Origin: Rhodococcus triatomae BKS 15-14
GTDB lineage: Bacteria > Actinomycetota > Actinomycetes > Mycobacteriales > Mycobacteriaceae
Reading direction: 5' to 3'
Length of the DNA: 64,000 nucleotides
Assembly (NCBI GenBank): GCA_000341795.1
Contig: AODO01000073.1
Coordinates: 173,365 to 237,364 of the forward strand
Part shown: positions 51,101-61,551 of the stretch, piece by piece
Position numbering within the stretch: the first letter of the stretch is position 1
Layout: every line of letters starts with the position of its first letter
Program-made: the position numbers and the translations under genes
Notes under the pieces: model-generated
What the model was told of the DNA's origin: nothing
Database searches by the model: none
Seen by the model: the letters and a program-made list of their open reading frames with translations, nothing else

Positions 51101-51166
51101 GCGTCCGTCGTCCGGAGGGTTCCTCGGTCACCCGTCCACCCGTCCACCGTCAGGGCCACGCCTCGG

Positions 51167-52198
51167 TCACGAGTCGCCGTGGTCGCGGCGACGCCGCACC
51201 AGGCCTCCCACACCGAGTACCGCGACGGCGCCTGCCCCGATCAACGCAGCGGTCTCGCCGATGCTGCGTTCCCGAGCGGGCGGTGCGACGGCGATCAGTG
51301 CCGGTTCCGGAGGCGGCACGAACGCGCGTTCCTGGGATTCCCGGGTGGTCGCCGCCCATGCCGTCGCGAAGAGAACGAGCCGGGCGCTGAAGTAGATGAA
51401 CACGAGCAGACCGATGATCGGTCCGAACGTCGACCCCGCGGGCCCGCCGGTGACCGACTGCAGGTAGATCACGCCGAGACGCTTGAACAGTTCGAATCCG
51501 ATCGCCGCGATCACCGCGGCCTTCGCGGCGCTGCGCAGGGTGACCGGTTCACGCGGCAACCGCGCTATCACCCAGGTCAGGAGCGCCCACGTGATGACGA
51601 CGGCGAGAACCGACGAGGCGATCTGCAACAGGAACTGGACCCAGCCGAGATCGTCGATGCCGAGATACTCGGCGACCCGTCGAACGATGCCGCCCTGCGC
51701 CAGAACCGTGAGTCCGACGGACACCACCACCGCGACGAACAGACCGACCAGCTTCGACAGGTCCTTGAGTTTCGTGACGACGAAATTGGACCGCGGATGG
51801 TGCTGATCCCACATCGCGGTCAACGCCTCGCGCATGTTCGCCATCCAGCCGAGACCGGAGTAGGCAGCGGTGAGCAGGCCGATCACACCGACCGTGGCGC
51901 GGGCGGCGATCGCCGAGTCGATCAGCTCGTTGATCTGGTCACCGAGGTCGCCGGGCATCGCCTCGGTGACGGCGTCGTGGATGGACTCGATGTAGGACGG
52001 GTTCTCCACGAGTACGAAGCCGGCGATGGCGAACCCGACCATCAGCAGCGGGAAGAGCGCGAACACGCTGAAGTAGGTGATGCCTGCGGCGAAGTAGTCG
52101 CCCTTCTGGTCCTGGTAGCGTCCGGCGGCCCGGATCACGTGGTCGAGCCAGAACCACTGTTGGCGCCGCCGTTCGAGAAACCCTTTCAGGTCCGGCAC
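51167..52198 (-). CDS. YihY/virulence factor BrkB family membrane protein
   Basis: 343 residues from GTG 52198. Family landmarks are YQDQKGDYFAAGITYFSVFA and about six membrane helices (FPLLMVGFAIAGFVLVENPS, GVIGLLTAAYSGLGWMANMR, IGLLVFIYFSARLVLFATAW). Function in bacteria is not settled; YhjD of this group is linked to lipid transport. Neighbouring trpS matches the Rv3335c-Rv3336c order. Confidence 0.88.
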   Translation of the reverse strand: MPDLKGFLERRRQQWFWLDHVIRAAGRYQDQKGDYFAAGITYFSVFALFPLLMVGFAIAGFVLVENPSYIESIHDAVTEAMPGDLGDQINELIDSAIAARATVGVIGLLTAAYSGLGWMANMREALTAMWDQHHPRSNFVVTKLKDLSKLVGLFVAVVVSVGLTVLAQGGIVRRVAEYLGIDDLGWVQFLLQIASSVLAVVITWALLTWVIARLPREPVTLRSAAKAAVIAAIGFELFKRLGVIYLQSVTGGPAGSTFGPIIGLLVFIYFSARLVLFATAWAATTRESQERAFVPPPEPALIAVAPPARERSIGETAALIGAGAVAVLGVGGLVRRRRDHGDS

Positions 52199-52242
52199 CG
52201 GACTTCACCCTCTCCTGGTCGCGTGCGTTCACCCCACCGCGA

Positions 52243-53289
<1,047 letters not shown>

Positions 53290-53318
53290 TCATGCCCGCC
53301 CCGACGCCCCGGCCCGGG

Positions 53319-54122
53319 TCAGCGGTAGCGCACCGTCACGGGCGCGTGGTCGGACCAACGCAGGTCGTAGGACTCGGCACGCTCGACGACGGCCTCCTTC
53401 GCCCGCTCCGCGAGCTGCGGGGTGGCGACCTGGTAGTCGATCCGCCATCCGGAGTCGTTGTCGAACGCCTTGCCCCGGTACGACCACCAGGTGTACGGCC
53501 CGGCGATGTCGGGATGCAGACCGCGCATCACGTCGACCCAGCCGAACTCCCCGAACACCGACGCCATCCACGCACGCTCGTTCGGCAGGAAGCCGGAGTT
53601 CTTCACGTTTCCCTTGTGGTTCTTCAGGTCCAGTTCGGTGTGCGCGATGTTCCAGTCACCGCACACCACCACGTCCCGGCCCGCGGCGACGGCCGCGGTG
53701 GAGGTCGCCTTCAGGTACGTACCGAACGATTCGAGGAAGCGTTCCTTCTCGACCTGACGCTCGGTGCCCGCGTCCCCGGAGGGCAGGTACAGACTGGCGA
53801 CGGTCACGTCCCCGAAGTCGGCCTCGAGGTAGCGACCTGCGGCCGCGAACTCGTCGTCGCCGTGACCGATGCGGACGGCGTCGGCCGGACGGCGCGCGAG
53901 CACCGCGACCCCGTTGCGGCCCTTCACCGAGGGCTCCGCGGCATAGACCTGCCAGCCGGCGTCGACGGCCGGGGCGAGCGTCGCGTGGAGCTGCTTGTCG
54001 TCGGCGCGGGTCTCCTGCAGGCAGACGATGTCGGCGTCGGTGGCGGCCAGCCACTCGAGCAGGCCCTTCTTGGCGGCGGCGCGGACGCCGTTGACGTTGA
54101 CGGTGGAGATGACGTTCGGCAC
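53319..54122 (-). CDS. xthA: Exodeoxyribonuclease III / AP endonuclease
   Basis: 267 residues from GTG 54122, which yields the expected start NVISTVNVNGVRAAAKKG. Catalytic motifs are LQETRADDKQ (Glu), GDWNIAHTELD, and WRIDYQ plus WSDHAPVTV (Asp-His). It repairs abasic sites and 3' blocks. A longer in-frame ORF extends upstream over the MFS gene but lacks sense. Confidence 0.95.
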   Translation of the reverse strand: MPNVISTVNVNGVRAAAKKGLLEWLAATDADIVCLQETRADDKQLHATLAPAVDAGWQVYAAEPSVKGRNGVAVLARRPADAVRIGHGDDEFAAAGRYLEADFGDVTVASLYLPSGDAGTERQVEKERFLESFGTYLKATSTAAVAAGRDVVVCGDWNIAHTELDLKNHKGNVKNSGFLPNERAWMASVFGEFGWVDVMRGLHPDIAGPYTWWSYRGKAFDNDSGWRIDYQVATPQLAERAKEAVVERAESYDLRWSDHAPVTVRYR

Positions 54123-54160
54123 GGGTGACGACGGTAGCCGACCGGACCGACGATTCGCCG

Positions 54161-55366
54161 TCACACCCGGACGGACGAGCGGCGTTCGAGGAGGACGGCC
54201 ACGCCGAGCACTCCGAGTCCGGCGATCGCGAGCAGGGAGCCGACGGCGGCGGGCGCGGAGTAGCCGAAGCCGGCTGCGATGACGACGCCGCCGATCCACG
54301 CGCCGAAGGCGTTCGCGACGTTCAGCGCCGCGTGGTTGAGCGCGGCGGCGAGGTTCTGCGCGTCCTCCGCGACGTCCATGAGGCGGGTCTGCAGCGCGGG
54401 CACCATCGACGCCCCGGCCAGCCCGATCAGGAACACCAGCCCGAGCGCGACCACGGGGGTTCGGGCAGCGACGGCGAACACGGCGAGCAGCACCGCGAGG
54501 AAGGTCATGGCCGCCGCGAGGCTGCGGAGCAGCGCTCGGTCCGCGAGGTGGCCGCCGAGGACGTTGCCCACGACCATCCCGAGTCCGTACAGCATGAGCG
54601 CGACCGGGATCAGGGACTTCTGCAGCCCGGCGACGTCGGTGAGCGTGGTGCTGATGTAGGTGTAGACGGCGAACATGCCGCCGAAGCCGACCATCCCCAT
54701 GATCAGCGTCATCCACACCTGGACACGCGTGAGTGCGCCGAGTTCGGTGATCGGACTGGAGGTCGGCATGGCGTCGAGTCTCGGCATCCATGCGGCGAGG
54801 GACAGCACGGTGACCGTGCCGATCGCGGCGACCAGCGCGAACGCGGTGCGCCAGCCGAGATGCTGACCGAGCCAGGTCGCGACGGGCACGCCGACGACGT
54901 TGGCGACCGACAGCCCGAGCATGACGGTGGCGACGGCCTTGGCGCGGCGGCCGGGTTCGGCGAGGTGGGCGGCGACGAGGGCGGCGATGCCGAAGTAGGC
55001 GCCGTGCGGCAGACCGGCGACGAACCGGGCGACCATGAGCGAGCCGTAGGTCGGCGCGAGCACCGACGCGACGTTGCCGACGGTGAACGCGACCATCAAC
55101 GCGACGAGCAGCGTCTTGCGCGGGACCCGCGCGGTGAGGGCGGCGATGGCCGGTGCGCCGACGACGACACCGAGCGCGTACGCGGAGATGACGTGACCGG
55201 CGACCGGTTCGGAGACCCCGAGGCCGGCGGCCATCTCGGGAAGCAGACCCATGGCGACGAATTCGGTGGTGCCGATGCCGAACCCGCCGAGCGCCAACGC
55301 CAGCATCGCGAGGGTTCGCCCGCTGGGCCTGCCGGTCGTGTGCTCGGTGGTGAGGGTCTGTGTCAC
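54161..55366 (-). CDS. MFS transporter, DHA1 (drug/arabinose efflux) type
   Basis: 401 residues from GTG 55366 with about 12 membrane helices. GIGTTEFVAMGLLPEMAAGL and the loop RVPRKTLLVALMVAFTVGN (motif A region) are typical of the AraJ/chloramphenicol-efflux branch. Substrate unknown. Located between xthA and icd on the same strand. Confidence 0.9.
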   Translation of the reverse strand: MTQTLTTEHTTGRPSGRTLAMLALALGGFGIGTTEFVAMGLLPEMAAGLGVSEPVAGHVISAYALGVVVGAPAIAALTARVPRKTLLVALMVAFTVGNVASVLAPTYGSLMVARFVAGLPHGAYFGIAALVAAHLAEPGRRAKAVATVMLGLSVANVVGVPVATWLGQHLGWRTAFALVAAIGTVTVLSLAAWMPRLDAMPTSSPITELGALTRVQVWMTLIMGMVGFGGMFAVYTYISTTLTDVAGLQKSLIPVALMLYGLGMVVGNVLGGHLADRALLRSLAAAMTFLAVLLAVFAVAARTPVVALGLVFLIGLAGASMVPALQTRLMDVAEDAQNLAAALNHAALNVANAFGAWIGGVVIAAGFGYSAPAAVGSLLAIAGLGVLGVAVLLERRSSVRV

Positions 55367-55493
55367 CGATCCAGTGTCGTCACCCGGACCGCGGCTCGGC
55401 CACCTGCGGTGCGGTGAATTCGCTCACCCGTTTCGAGACGGCACCGGGGGCACCCGGATCGAATCCCGGCGCCCCCTGCTCGGGCGTGACTCG

Positions 55494-56711
55494 TCAGGCG
55501 CGGGCGCGGCGCAGGTTCTCGTCGAGCGCGCCGAGGAACTCCTCGGTGGTGAGGTAGCCCTGGTCCCCGCCGACGAGCAGCGCGAGATCCTTCGTCATCT
55601 GCCCGCCCTCGACGGTCTTGATGACGACGTCCTCGAGTTGCTGGGCGAAGTCGATCACCTCGGGGGTGTTGTCGAGCTTGCCGCGGTGCTCGAGGCCGCG
55701 GGTCCAGGCGAAGATCGACGCGATCGGATTGGTCGACGTCGGCTTGCCCTGCTGGTGCTGCCTGAAGTGCCGGGTGACGGTGCCGTGCGCGGCTTCCGCC
55801 TCGACGGTCCTGCCGTCCGGGGTCATCAGTACGGACGTCATCAGACCGAGCGAACCGTAGCCCTGCGCGACGGTGTCGGACTGGACGTCGCCGTCGTAGT
55901 TCTTGCAGGCCCAGACGTAGCCACCCTCCCACTTGAGCGCGGAGGCGACCATGTCGTCGATGAGCCGGTGCTCGTAGGTGAGTCCGGCGGCGTCGAACTC
56001 CGCCTTGAACTCCTCCTCGAAGATCCGCTGGAACTCGTCCTTGAACATGCCGTCGTAGGCCTTGAGGATCGTGTTCTTGGTCGAGAGGTAGACGGGGTAG
56101 TTCTGCTGCAGGCCGTACGAGAACGAGGCACGCGCGAAGTCCTGGATGGACTTCTTGTAGTTGTACATGCCCATGACGACGCCGCCGTCCTCGGGAATGC
56201 GGCACACCTCGTGCTGAATCGGCTCGGAGCCGTCCTCGGGGGTGAAGGTGATGGTGACCGTGCCCGCGGTCTGCACCTTGAAGTCGGTGGCGCGGTACTG
56301 GTCACCGAACGCGTGACGGCCGACGATGACCGGCTTGGTCCAACCCGGAACCAGGCGAGGCACGTTGGAGATGAGGATCGGCGCGCGGAAGATGGTGCCG
56401 CCGAGGATGTTGCGGATCGTGCCGTTCGGCGAGCGCCACATCTTCTTGAGGCCGAACTCCTCGACGCGGGCCTCGTCCGGGGTGATGGTCGCGCACTTGA
56501 CACCGACACCGTGAGCCTTGATGGCGTTGGCGGCGTCGACGGTGACCTGGTCGTCGGTCTTGTCGCGGGACTCGATTCCGAGGTCGTAGTACTCGAGGTT
56601 CACGTCGAGGTACGGGTGGATCAGCTTGTCCTTGATGAACTGCCAGATGATGCGGGTCATCTCGTCGCCGTCCAGTTCGACGACGGTGCCCTCAACCTTG
56701 ATCTTGGACAT
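55494..56711 (-). CDS. icd: NADP-dependent isocitrate dehydrogenase, dimeric type
   Basis: 405 residues from ATG 56711. [40 protein letters not shown] and [20 protein letters not shown] are typical of the eukaryote-like homodimeric group (M. tuberculosis Icd1, Rv3339c). Oxidatively decarboxylates isocitrate to 2-oxoglutarate in the TCA cycle. An upstream extension to 56807 has no start support. Confidence 0.96.
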   Translation of the reverse strand: MSKIKVEGTVVELDGDEMTRIIWQFIKDKLIHPYLDVNLEYYDLGIESRDKTDDQVTVDAANAIKAHGVGVKCATITPDEARVEEFGLKKMWRSPNGTIRNILGGTIFRAPILISNVPRLVPGWTKPVIVGRHAFGDQYRATDFKVQTAGTVTITFTPEDGSEPIQHEVCRIPEDGGVVMGMYNYKKSIQDFARASFSYGLQQNYPVYLSTKNTILKAYDGMFKDEFQRIFEEEFKAEFDAAGLTYEHRLIDDMVASALKWEGGYVWACKNYDGDVQSDTVAQGYGSLGLMTSVLMTPDGRTVEAEAAHGTVTRHFRQHQQGKPTSTNPIASIFAWTRGLEHRGKLDNTPEVIDFAQQLEDVVIKTVEGGQMTKDLALLVGGDQGYLTTEEFLGALDENLRRARA

Positions 56712-57057
56712 AGGTAGTTCGCGTCCTCCTAGGAAGTTCCCCTGGCCACACGGTTGCCGTCCGCTTCGTGAGCGGCGGGCGACGACTCGATCGGTAGTTC
56801 TGAGCAACCCCGGTGCTCCCCGGGCTGCGCGCCAAACATTACAAGCGTACTGCTAACCGCGCGGCACCGGCGGGACAACCCCACCCGCCGGTCGGTGACC
56901 ACGCCGAGAACGGGGTTCCACCTGCACGTTCGCCGAAACGCGGGCACCGGCTTCGCGGCCCGCTCCGGCTGCCCCACCTCTCCGACTCTACGTCGCACTG
57001 TGATACGAGTCACTGCACGCGGAAGCGCGCGGCTCCCCCGGCGCTTACCGTTGACGG
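56712..57057. other. Divergent intergenic region between icd and the AroE-like gene
   Basis: 346 bp without a credible gene. It must hold the leftward icd promoter; on the minus strand a TTGTAATG stretch near 56841-56848 could be a -10 element, but no convincing -35 was found. No riboswitch or long dyad was recognised. Confidence 0.5.
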
Positions 57058-57888
57058 GTGCGGAACATCAGCAAGGACACCGTCAACCGGGACACGACGC
57101 TCTGCATGTCACTGTCCGGCCGGCCGTCGAACATCGGCACCCGGTTCCACAACTACCTCTACGAGGAACTCGACCTCGACTTCCTGTACAAGGCGTTCAC
57201 CACGACGGATCTGCCCGCGGCCGTCGCGGGAATCCGCGCACTCGGAATCCGCGGGTGCGGGGTGTCGATGCCGTTCAAGGAAGCGTGTATCGCCCACGTC
57301 GACGTGATGCACCCGTCCGCCTCGGCGATCGACTCCGTCAACACCATCGTCAACGAGGACGGGGTCCTGCACGCCTACAACACGGACTTCCAGGCGGTGG
57401 CCACCCTGCTGCGCGAACACGCCGTCGACCCCGCCTGCACCGCCGCGGTGGCCGGTAGCGGGGGCATGGCGAAGGCCGTGGTCGCGGCTCTGCACGACAC
57501 GGGACTGTCCGACGTCGCCGTGATCGCCCGCAACGAGGCGACCGGGCGCGCCCTGGCCGCCCGGTACGGCTTCCACTGGCGGTCCGCACTCGGCGATCTG
57601 CGCCCTCACGTCCTGGTCAACGCGACCCCGGTCGGCATGGCGAGTGGGCCCGGTGCCGACGACTCCCCGTTCGGCGACGAGGCGGTGAACGCCGCCGCAC
57701 TCGTCTTCGACGTGGTCGCGATGCCGTCCGAGACCCCGCTGATCCGGGCCGCCCGCGCCGCGGGCAAGTCCGTCGTCACCGGTGCCGACGTGATCGCGTT
57801 GCAGGCGGCCGAGCAGTTCGTGCTCTACACCGGCGTCACCCCGAGCGCCGATCAGATCCGGCGGGCGTCGGAGTACTCGCGGTCCTGA
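57058..57888 (+). CDS. Shikimate 5-dehydrogenase-like protein
   Basis: 276 residues from GTG 57058. The N-terminal substrate half has TTLCMSLSGRPSNIGTRFHN and GCGVSMPFKEACIAHVD (the conserved Lys); SAIDSVNTIVNEDG and YNTDFQAV give the Asn/Asp pair. The NADP half has AVAGSGGMAKAVVAAL and NATPVGMASG. It belongs to the AroE superfamily, in a branch with atypical N-terminus, so the native substrate may differ from shikimate. Confidence 0.85.
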   Translation: MRNISKDTVNRDTTLCMSLSGRPSNIGTRFHNYLYEELDLDFLYKAFTTTDLPAAVAGIRALGIRGCGVSMPFKEACIAHVDVMHPSASAIDSVNTIVNEDGVLHAYNTDFQAVATLLREHAVDPACTAAVAGSGGMAKAVVAALHDTGLSDVAVIARNEATGRALAARYGFHWRSALGDLRPHVLVNATPVGMASGPGADDSPFGDEAVNAAALVFDVVAMPSETPLIRAARAAGKSVVTGADVIALQAAEQFVLYTGVTPSADQIRRASEYSRS

Positions 57889-57894
57889 CCGCCC

Positions 57895-59151
57895 TCAGCT
57901 CGTCGGAGCGGGCGTGCCCGTGGCGGCGGGCTGCCCCGGGACAGGCGCGTTCTCGGCCAGGCGATACACGTGATCCGGCGTGATGACCTGGGTGATCGCG
58001 GTGGCGAGGAGCGTGCTCGGCTCGCCGCCCTGGTACGCCTCGTCGGTGTTGATCATGATCGCGAGGGTCGTGTCCTTCTCCGGAAGATGCACGACGACGG
58101 TCTGGTAGCCGGGCAGGCTGCCGTTGTGTCCGATCCAGCCCTCGGCGTCGAAGATGCCGAGCCCGTATCCGACGCCGGGCGCGTAACCCGGCGCACTGAC
58201 CGTCTCCAGCCGCTGCGCCTGCGTCTCCGGACTGAGCAGGGTGCCGTTCGCGAGCGCCGGACCCCAGATCCGCAGGTCGTCGAGGGTGGAGATCATCGCG
58301 CCCGCCGCCCACCCCCAGGAGGGGTTCCAGTCGGTGGCGGTGGTCTCGGCGCCGTCGAGGGTCTGTGTCGTGTATCCCTGGGCGTGCGGTTCCGGGAACG
58401 TGGCGTCGGTCGGGAAGCTCGTCTGCTCCAGTTCGAGTGGCGTGACGATCTTCTCGGTCACGTAGTCGGACAGCGACATTCCGCTGACCTTCTCCACGAC
58501 CAGGCCGAGGAGGGTGGTGTTGGTGTTCGAGTACTCGAAACCCGCGCCGGGCGGAAAGGAGATCGGCAGCGCGAAGGCGTATCCGAGGAGCTGCTCCGGC
58601 GTGAACGGCGCGTCGGGATTCGCGAAGAACGCCTTCTGGAAGTCCTCGCTCGCCGTGTAGTTCGCGAGGCCACTCTGCATGCGCGCCAGCTGCCGGATGG
58701 TGATCCGGTCGCCCCCGGGCACACCCTCGACGTACGTGTCGATCGGATCGTCGAGGCCGACCCGACCCTCGTCCACGAGCTGGAGCACACCGGTCACGGT
58801 GAAGGTCTTGGTCACGCTGCCGATGCGGCTGTAGAAGTCGGCTTCCATCGGAGCGCCGGTGGCCTTGTCCGCGACGCCGTGCGCTGTGACGTAGTTGCCG
58901 TCCGGCCCCCAGATGCCCACGATCGCGCCGGGCACCGAGGCCTGCGCCATCGCGGATTCGATCGCGGCGTCGAGACGCGCGGCGAGGGCGGCGTCCAGCT
59001 CGGCCGTCGATCCGGCGGCGGAGGTCGCCGAGGCGGAGGGCTCGGTGTTCGAGTCGCCGTCGGAGCAGCCGGCGAGTACCAGCAGGCCGACCGCGACGGC
59101 GGCGACCAGTCCTCGGCGGCGATGCGGTCCGGTCACGAAAGGTGGCGTCAT
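57895..59151 (-). CDS. Beta-lactamase-family serine hydrolase lipoprotein
   Basis: 418 residues from ATG 59151. Signal with lipobox VLAGC predicts a lipoprotein. Class C-type motifs are SVTK (RIGSVTKTFTVTG), YSN (FEYSNTNTTLLG) and HNG (WIGHNGSLPGYQ). These enzymes act as D-Ala-D-Ala carboxypeptidases or esterases; hydrolysis of beta-lactams is less likely. It converges on the AroE-like gene with 6 bp between stops. Confidence 0.9.
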   Translation of the reverse strand: MTPPFVTGPHRRRGLVAAVAVGLLVLAGCSDGDSNTEPSASATSAAGSTAELDAALAARLDAAIESAMAQASVPGAIVGIWGPDGNYVTAHGVADKATGAPMEADFYSRIGSVTKTFTVTGVLQLVDEGRVGLDDPIDTYVEGVPGGDRITIRQLARMQSGLANYTASEDFQKAFFANPDAPFTPEQLLGYAFALPISFPPGAGFEYSNTNTTLLGLVVEKVSGMSLSDYVTEKIVTPLELEQTSFPTDATFPEPHAQGYTTQTLDGAETTATDWNPSWGWAAGAMISTLDDLRIWGPALANGTLLSPETQAQRLETVSAPGYAPGVGYGLGIFDAEGWIGHNGSLPGYQTVVVHLPEKDTTLAIMINTDEAYQGGEPSTLLATAITQVITPDHVYRLAENAPVPGQPAATGTPAPTS

Positions 59152-59293
59152 CGCCGATCCCGTCGGTCGAAGTGTGGTGTGGCTCACAAGCTACCCGGTC
59201 GGCGGGTGCGGCGCCGGGTGGACCGCACCCACCGACCCCGCCTCGAGCGCGGGTGCGCCGGGCCCTCCACGGTGGGTCGCTAGGGTCGAGCAC

Positions 59294-59743
59294 GTGAGCA
59301 CCGACGCCCCCTCCGACCCGACCGCCGCCGACTATCCCGTCCTCTGGCCCGTTCCGACGAGGTGGGCCGACAACGACCACTACGGGCACGTCAACAACGT
59401 CACCTACTACTCGTACTTCGACACCGCGGTCAACGCGTTCCTGATCGCGGAGTCCGGCGTGGACATCCGCGAGTTGCCCGCGATCGGCGTCGTCGCGGAA
59501 ACGTCGTGCACGTACCGCAGCGAACTGAGCTTCCCCGACGACCTGCGCGTCGGATTGGCCGTCGACCGGCTCGGACGCAGCTCGATCACCTACTCGCTCG
59601 CCATCTTCCGGGTCACCGGCGAGAGCCTCGAGCCGGCCGCCACCGGGCGCTTCGTGCACGTGTACGTCGACGCCGGAACTCGACGTCCGGTGCCGGTCCC
59701 GGATCCGATTCGCGCTGCCGTCGAACGGCTGGTGCGAAGCTGA
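59294..59743 (+). CDS. Acyl-CoA thioesterase, 4HBT hotdog family
   Basis: 149 residues from GTG 59294. RWADNDHYGHVNNVTYYSYF is the hotdog active-site motif with catalytic Asp. The remainder (CTYRSELSFPDDLRVGLAVD, GRFVHVYVDAGTRRPVP) is normal for the family. It would hydrolyse an acyl-CoA; the substrate is not evident. It converges on the phosphotransferase gene 7 bp away. Confidence 0.9.
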   Translation: MSTDAPSDPTAADYPVLWPVPTRWADNDHYGHVNNVTYYSYFDTAVNAFLIAESGVDIRELPAIGVVAETSCTYRSELSFPDDLRVGLAVDRLGRSSITYSLAIFRVTGESLEPAATGRFVHVYVDAGTRRPVPVPDPIRAAVERLVRS

Positions 59744-59749
59744 CCGACG

Positions 59750-60781
59750 TCAGCGCAACCCGGCGGCGTCCGCGGTCTCCCGGGCCCGTTCGACGATGTC
59801 GTCGATGAGTTCGACCGACGGCCCACCCGTCTCGGCGGTGTTGCGGGGATCGTCCATCGTCCGGCGCAACACCCCCTCGGCGATGATCGCGAGCTTCCAC
59901 AGCGACAACGCGTGCCAGAAACCGAGCGCCGCGGGATCGCGGCCGGTCTCGGTGAAATACACCTCGGCGAGCTCGTCGCGACTCGGGAACCCGTCCACCG
60001 TCGATGCCACGAACGGCCCGGTCACGGCATCGTCGGCCTGCGCCCAGTAGCCGAGCAGCGCACCGACGTCGGCGAGCGGATCGCCCAGCGTGGACAGTTC
60101 CCAGTCGACGACCGCGACGACCTCCCCGTCCTCCTTGGAGGTGATCACGTTGCTCAGGTGGAAATCGCCGTGCACCAGCGTCGTCTCGGTCTGCTGCGGA
60201 ATGGACCGCGTGAGCAGGGCGGTCAGCTCCTCGACCGCGGGGACGTCACGGGTCTTCGACTTCTCCCACTGTCCCGTCCAGCGGCGCAGCTGTCGCTCGG
60301 CGAACGGCGAACGGCTCGCGAGGTCGTCCAATCCGGCGAGCTCGAGGTCGACGCCGTGGATGCTGGCGAGCGCTCGCGGCATCGACAACCCGGTCGCGCG
60401 GCGCAGCTCGGGCGTGAGCCCCTTCGCGACGCCGATGCTGTCGATGACGATGCCGTCCACGTGACTCATCAGCATCAGCGGCGCGTCGGTCACTGCTGGA
60501 TCCTCGGTCAGGGCAAGCGCTTTCGGAACCGGCACACCGGTGCCCTGCAACGCGGTGATGATCCGGTACTCCCGGGCGACGTCGTGGGCCGACGCCAGCA
60601 GGTGACCGAGCGGCGGCCTGCGCAACACCCAGCTCGAGCCGCTGGTGTCCGTGACCCGGTAGGTGAGATTCGACTGACCGTTGCCGATGCGCTTGAAGGT
60701 CAGCGGCGCGAGGGCACCGATCCCGAGGTCCGCGATCCAGGCGGTCACCGCCTCCTCGTTCAAGCCCACGGCACTGGTCAT
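59750..60781 (-). CDS. Aminoglycoside-phosphotransferase-like kinase (ACAD10-type)
   Basis: 343 residues from ATG 60781. SNLTYRVTDTSGSSWVLRRP (nucleotide loop), TLVHGDFHLSNVI (catalytic Asp) and VAVVDWELSTLGDPLADVGA (metal Asp) are clear. The branch resembles the kinase domain of ACAD10-type proteins, often near acyl-CoA dehydrogenases, so an acyl or small-molecule substrate is more likely than an antibiotic. Confidence 0.88.
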   Translation of the reverse strand: MTSAVGLNEEAVTAWIADLGIGALAPLTFKRIGNGQSNLTYRVTDTSGSSWVLRRPPLGHLLASAHDVAREYRIITALQGTGVPVPKALALTEDPAVTDAPLMLMSHVDGIVIDSIGVAKGLTPELRRATGLSMPRALASIHGVDLELAGLDDLASRSPFAERQLRRWTGQWEKSKTRDVPAVEELTALLTRSIPQQTETTLVHGDFHLSNVITSKEDGEVVAVVDWELSTLGDPLADVGALLGYWAQADDAVTGPFVASTVDGFPSRDELAEVYFTETGRDPAALGFWHALSLWKLAIIAEGVLRRTMDDPRNTAETGGPSVELIDDIVERARETADAAGLR

Positions 60782-60942
60782 CGACTGCTCCCTCCCTCGT
60801 CGGGCACGAGGCCCGGGCACCGCGAATTCGACGGTGGTGTCCATCGGAACCATCGATGCTAGTGCCACGTCCACCCCGACGGCCGGATATCACGACACCG
60901 CATCCTCGGCCCGGCGCCGCGAGCTGCGACGGAGCGGGGTGA

Positions 60943-61341
60943 CTAGGACAGCGAGAGCGGCGACGGCACGGCGTCGAACTGCACGGTCGCCTCGGCGCGG
61001 TTGCCACCCGGCGGGTCGAATTCGAACCGTGCCGTGTACCGGCCGTCCTCGTGCAGGCGTGTCGCGACGGTTCCCAGTCCGAGCGTCAGCGACACCGACG
61101 CGGTGTGCACGTCGCCGTCCGGTTCGGTGACCGTGACCAGCACGGGCGTCGACGCGTCCGCCCCGACGGGGACGGGACCCACGGTAACCCCGAGCGTCAC
61201 AATGTTGTTCGCGTACACGGTGCCGATCGGGGGTATCGGGGTGAGCTGGTAGTCGGTGGCAGCGCCCGCCGGTGGCGCGAGCGCCACGGCCACCGCTCCC
61301 GCCGCCAGGACTGCCGTCGCACATTCTCGGATCAGCTTCAT
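60943..61341 (-). CDS. Small secreted protein, unknown
   Basis: 132 residues. A signal peptide (CATAVLAAGAVAVALAPPAG, cleaved near AGAA) precedes a beta-rich domain of about 100 residues (YANNIVTLGVTVGPVPVG, TARFEFDPPGGNRAEATVQF) like a bacterial Ig-type fold. Exported; function unknown. It lies between the kinase and the divergent dehydrogenase operon. Confidence 0.72.
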   Translation of the reverse strand: MKLIRECATAVLAAGAVAVALAPPAGAATDYQLTPIPPIGTVYANNIVTLGVTVGPVPVGADASTPVLVTVTEPDGDVHTASVSLTLGLGTVATRLHEDGRYTARFEFDPPGGNRAEATVQFDAVPSPLSLS

Positions 61342-61551
61342 TCGCCATCACTCCCGCAGAGGTCGGTGTCGAGCCGGATGGAGCGGCATCCAGGCTATGC
61401 CGCCTGCACCCGAATCCCGCGGTACCGGCGGGCGTGTCGGCTCGTGCCGCACCTTGCGCCGCCGCCGCAAAAGGGGATGCTGGTGGTAAGGACTCAGCGC
61501 GGTGGGCGCGGTCTCACGAGGACCTCCCCGCCGACGGCAGAGGAGGTCCCG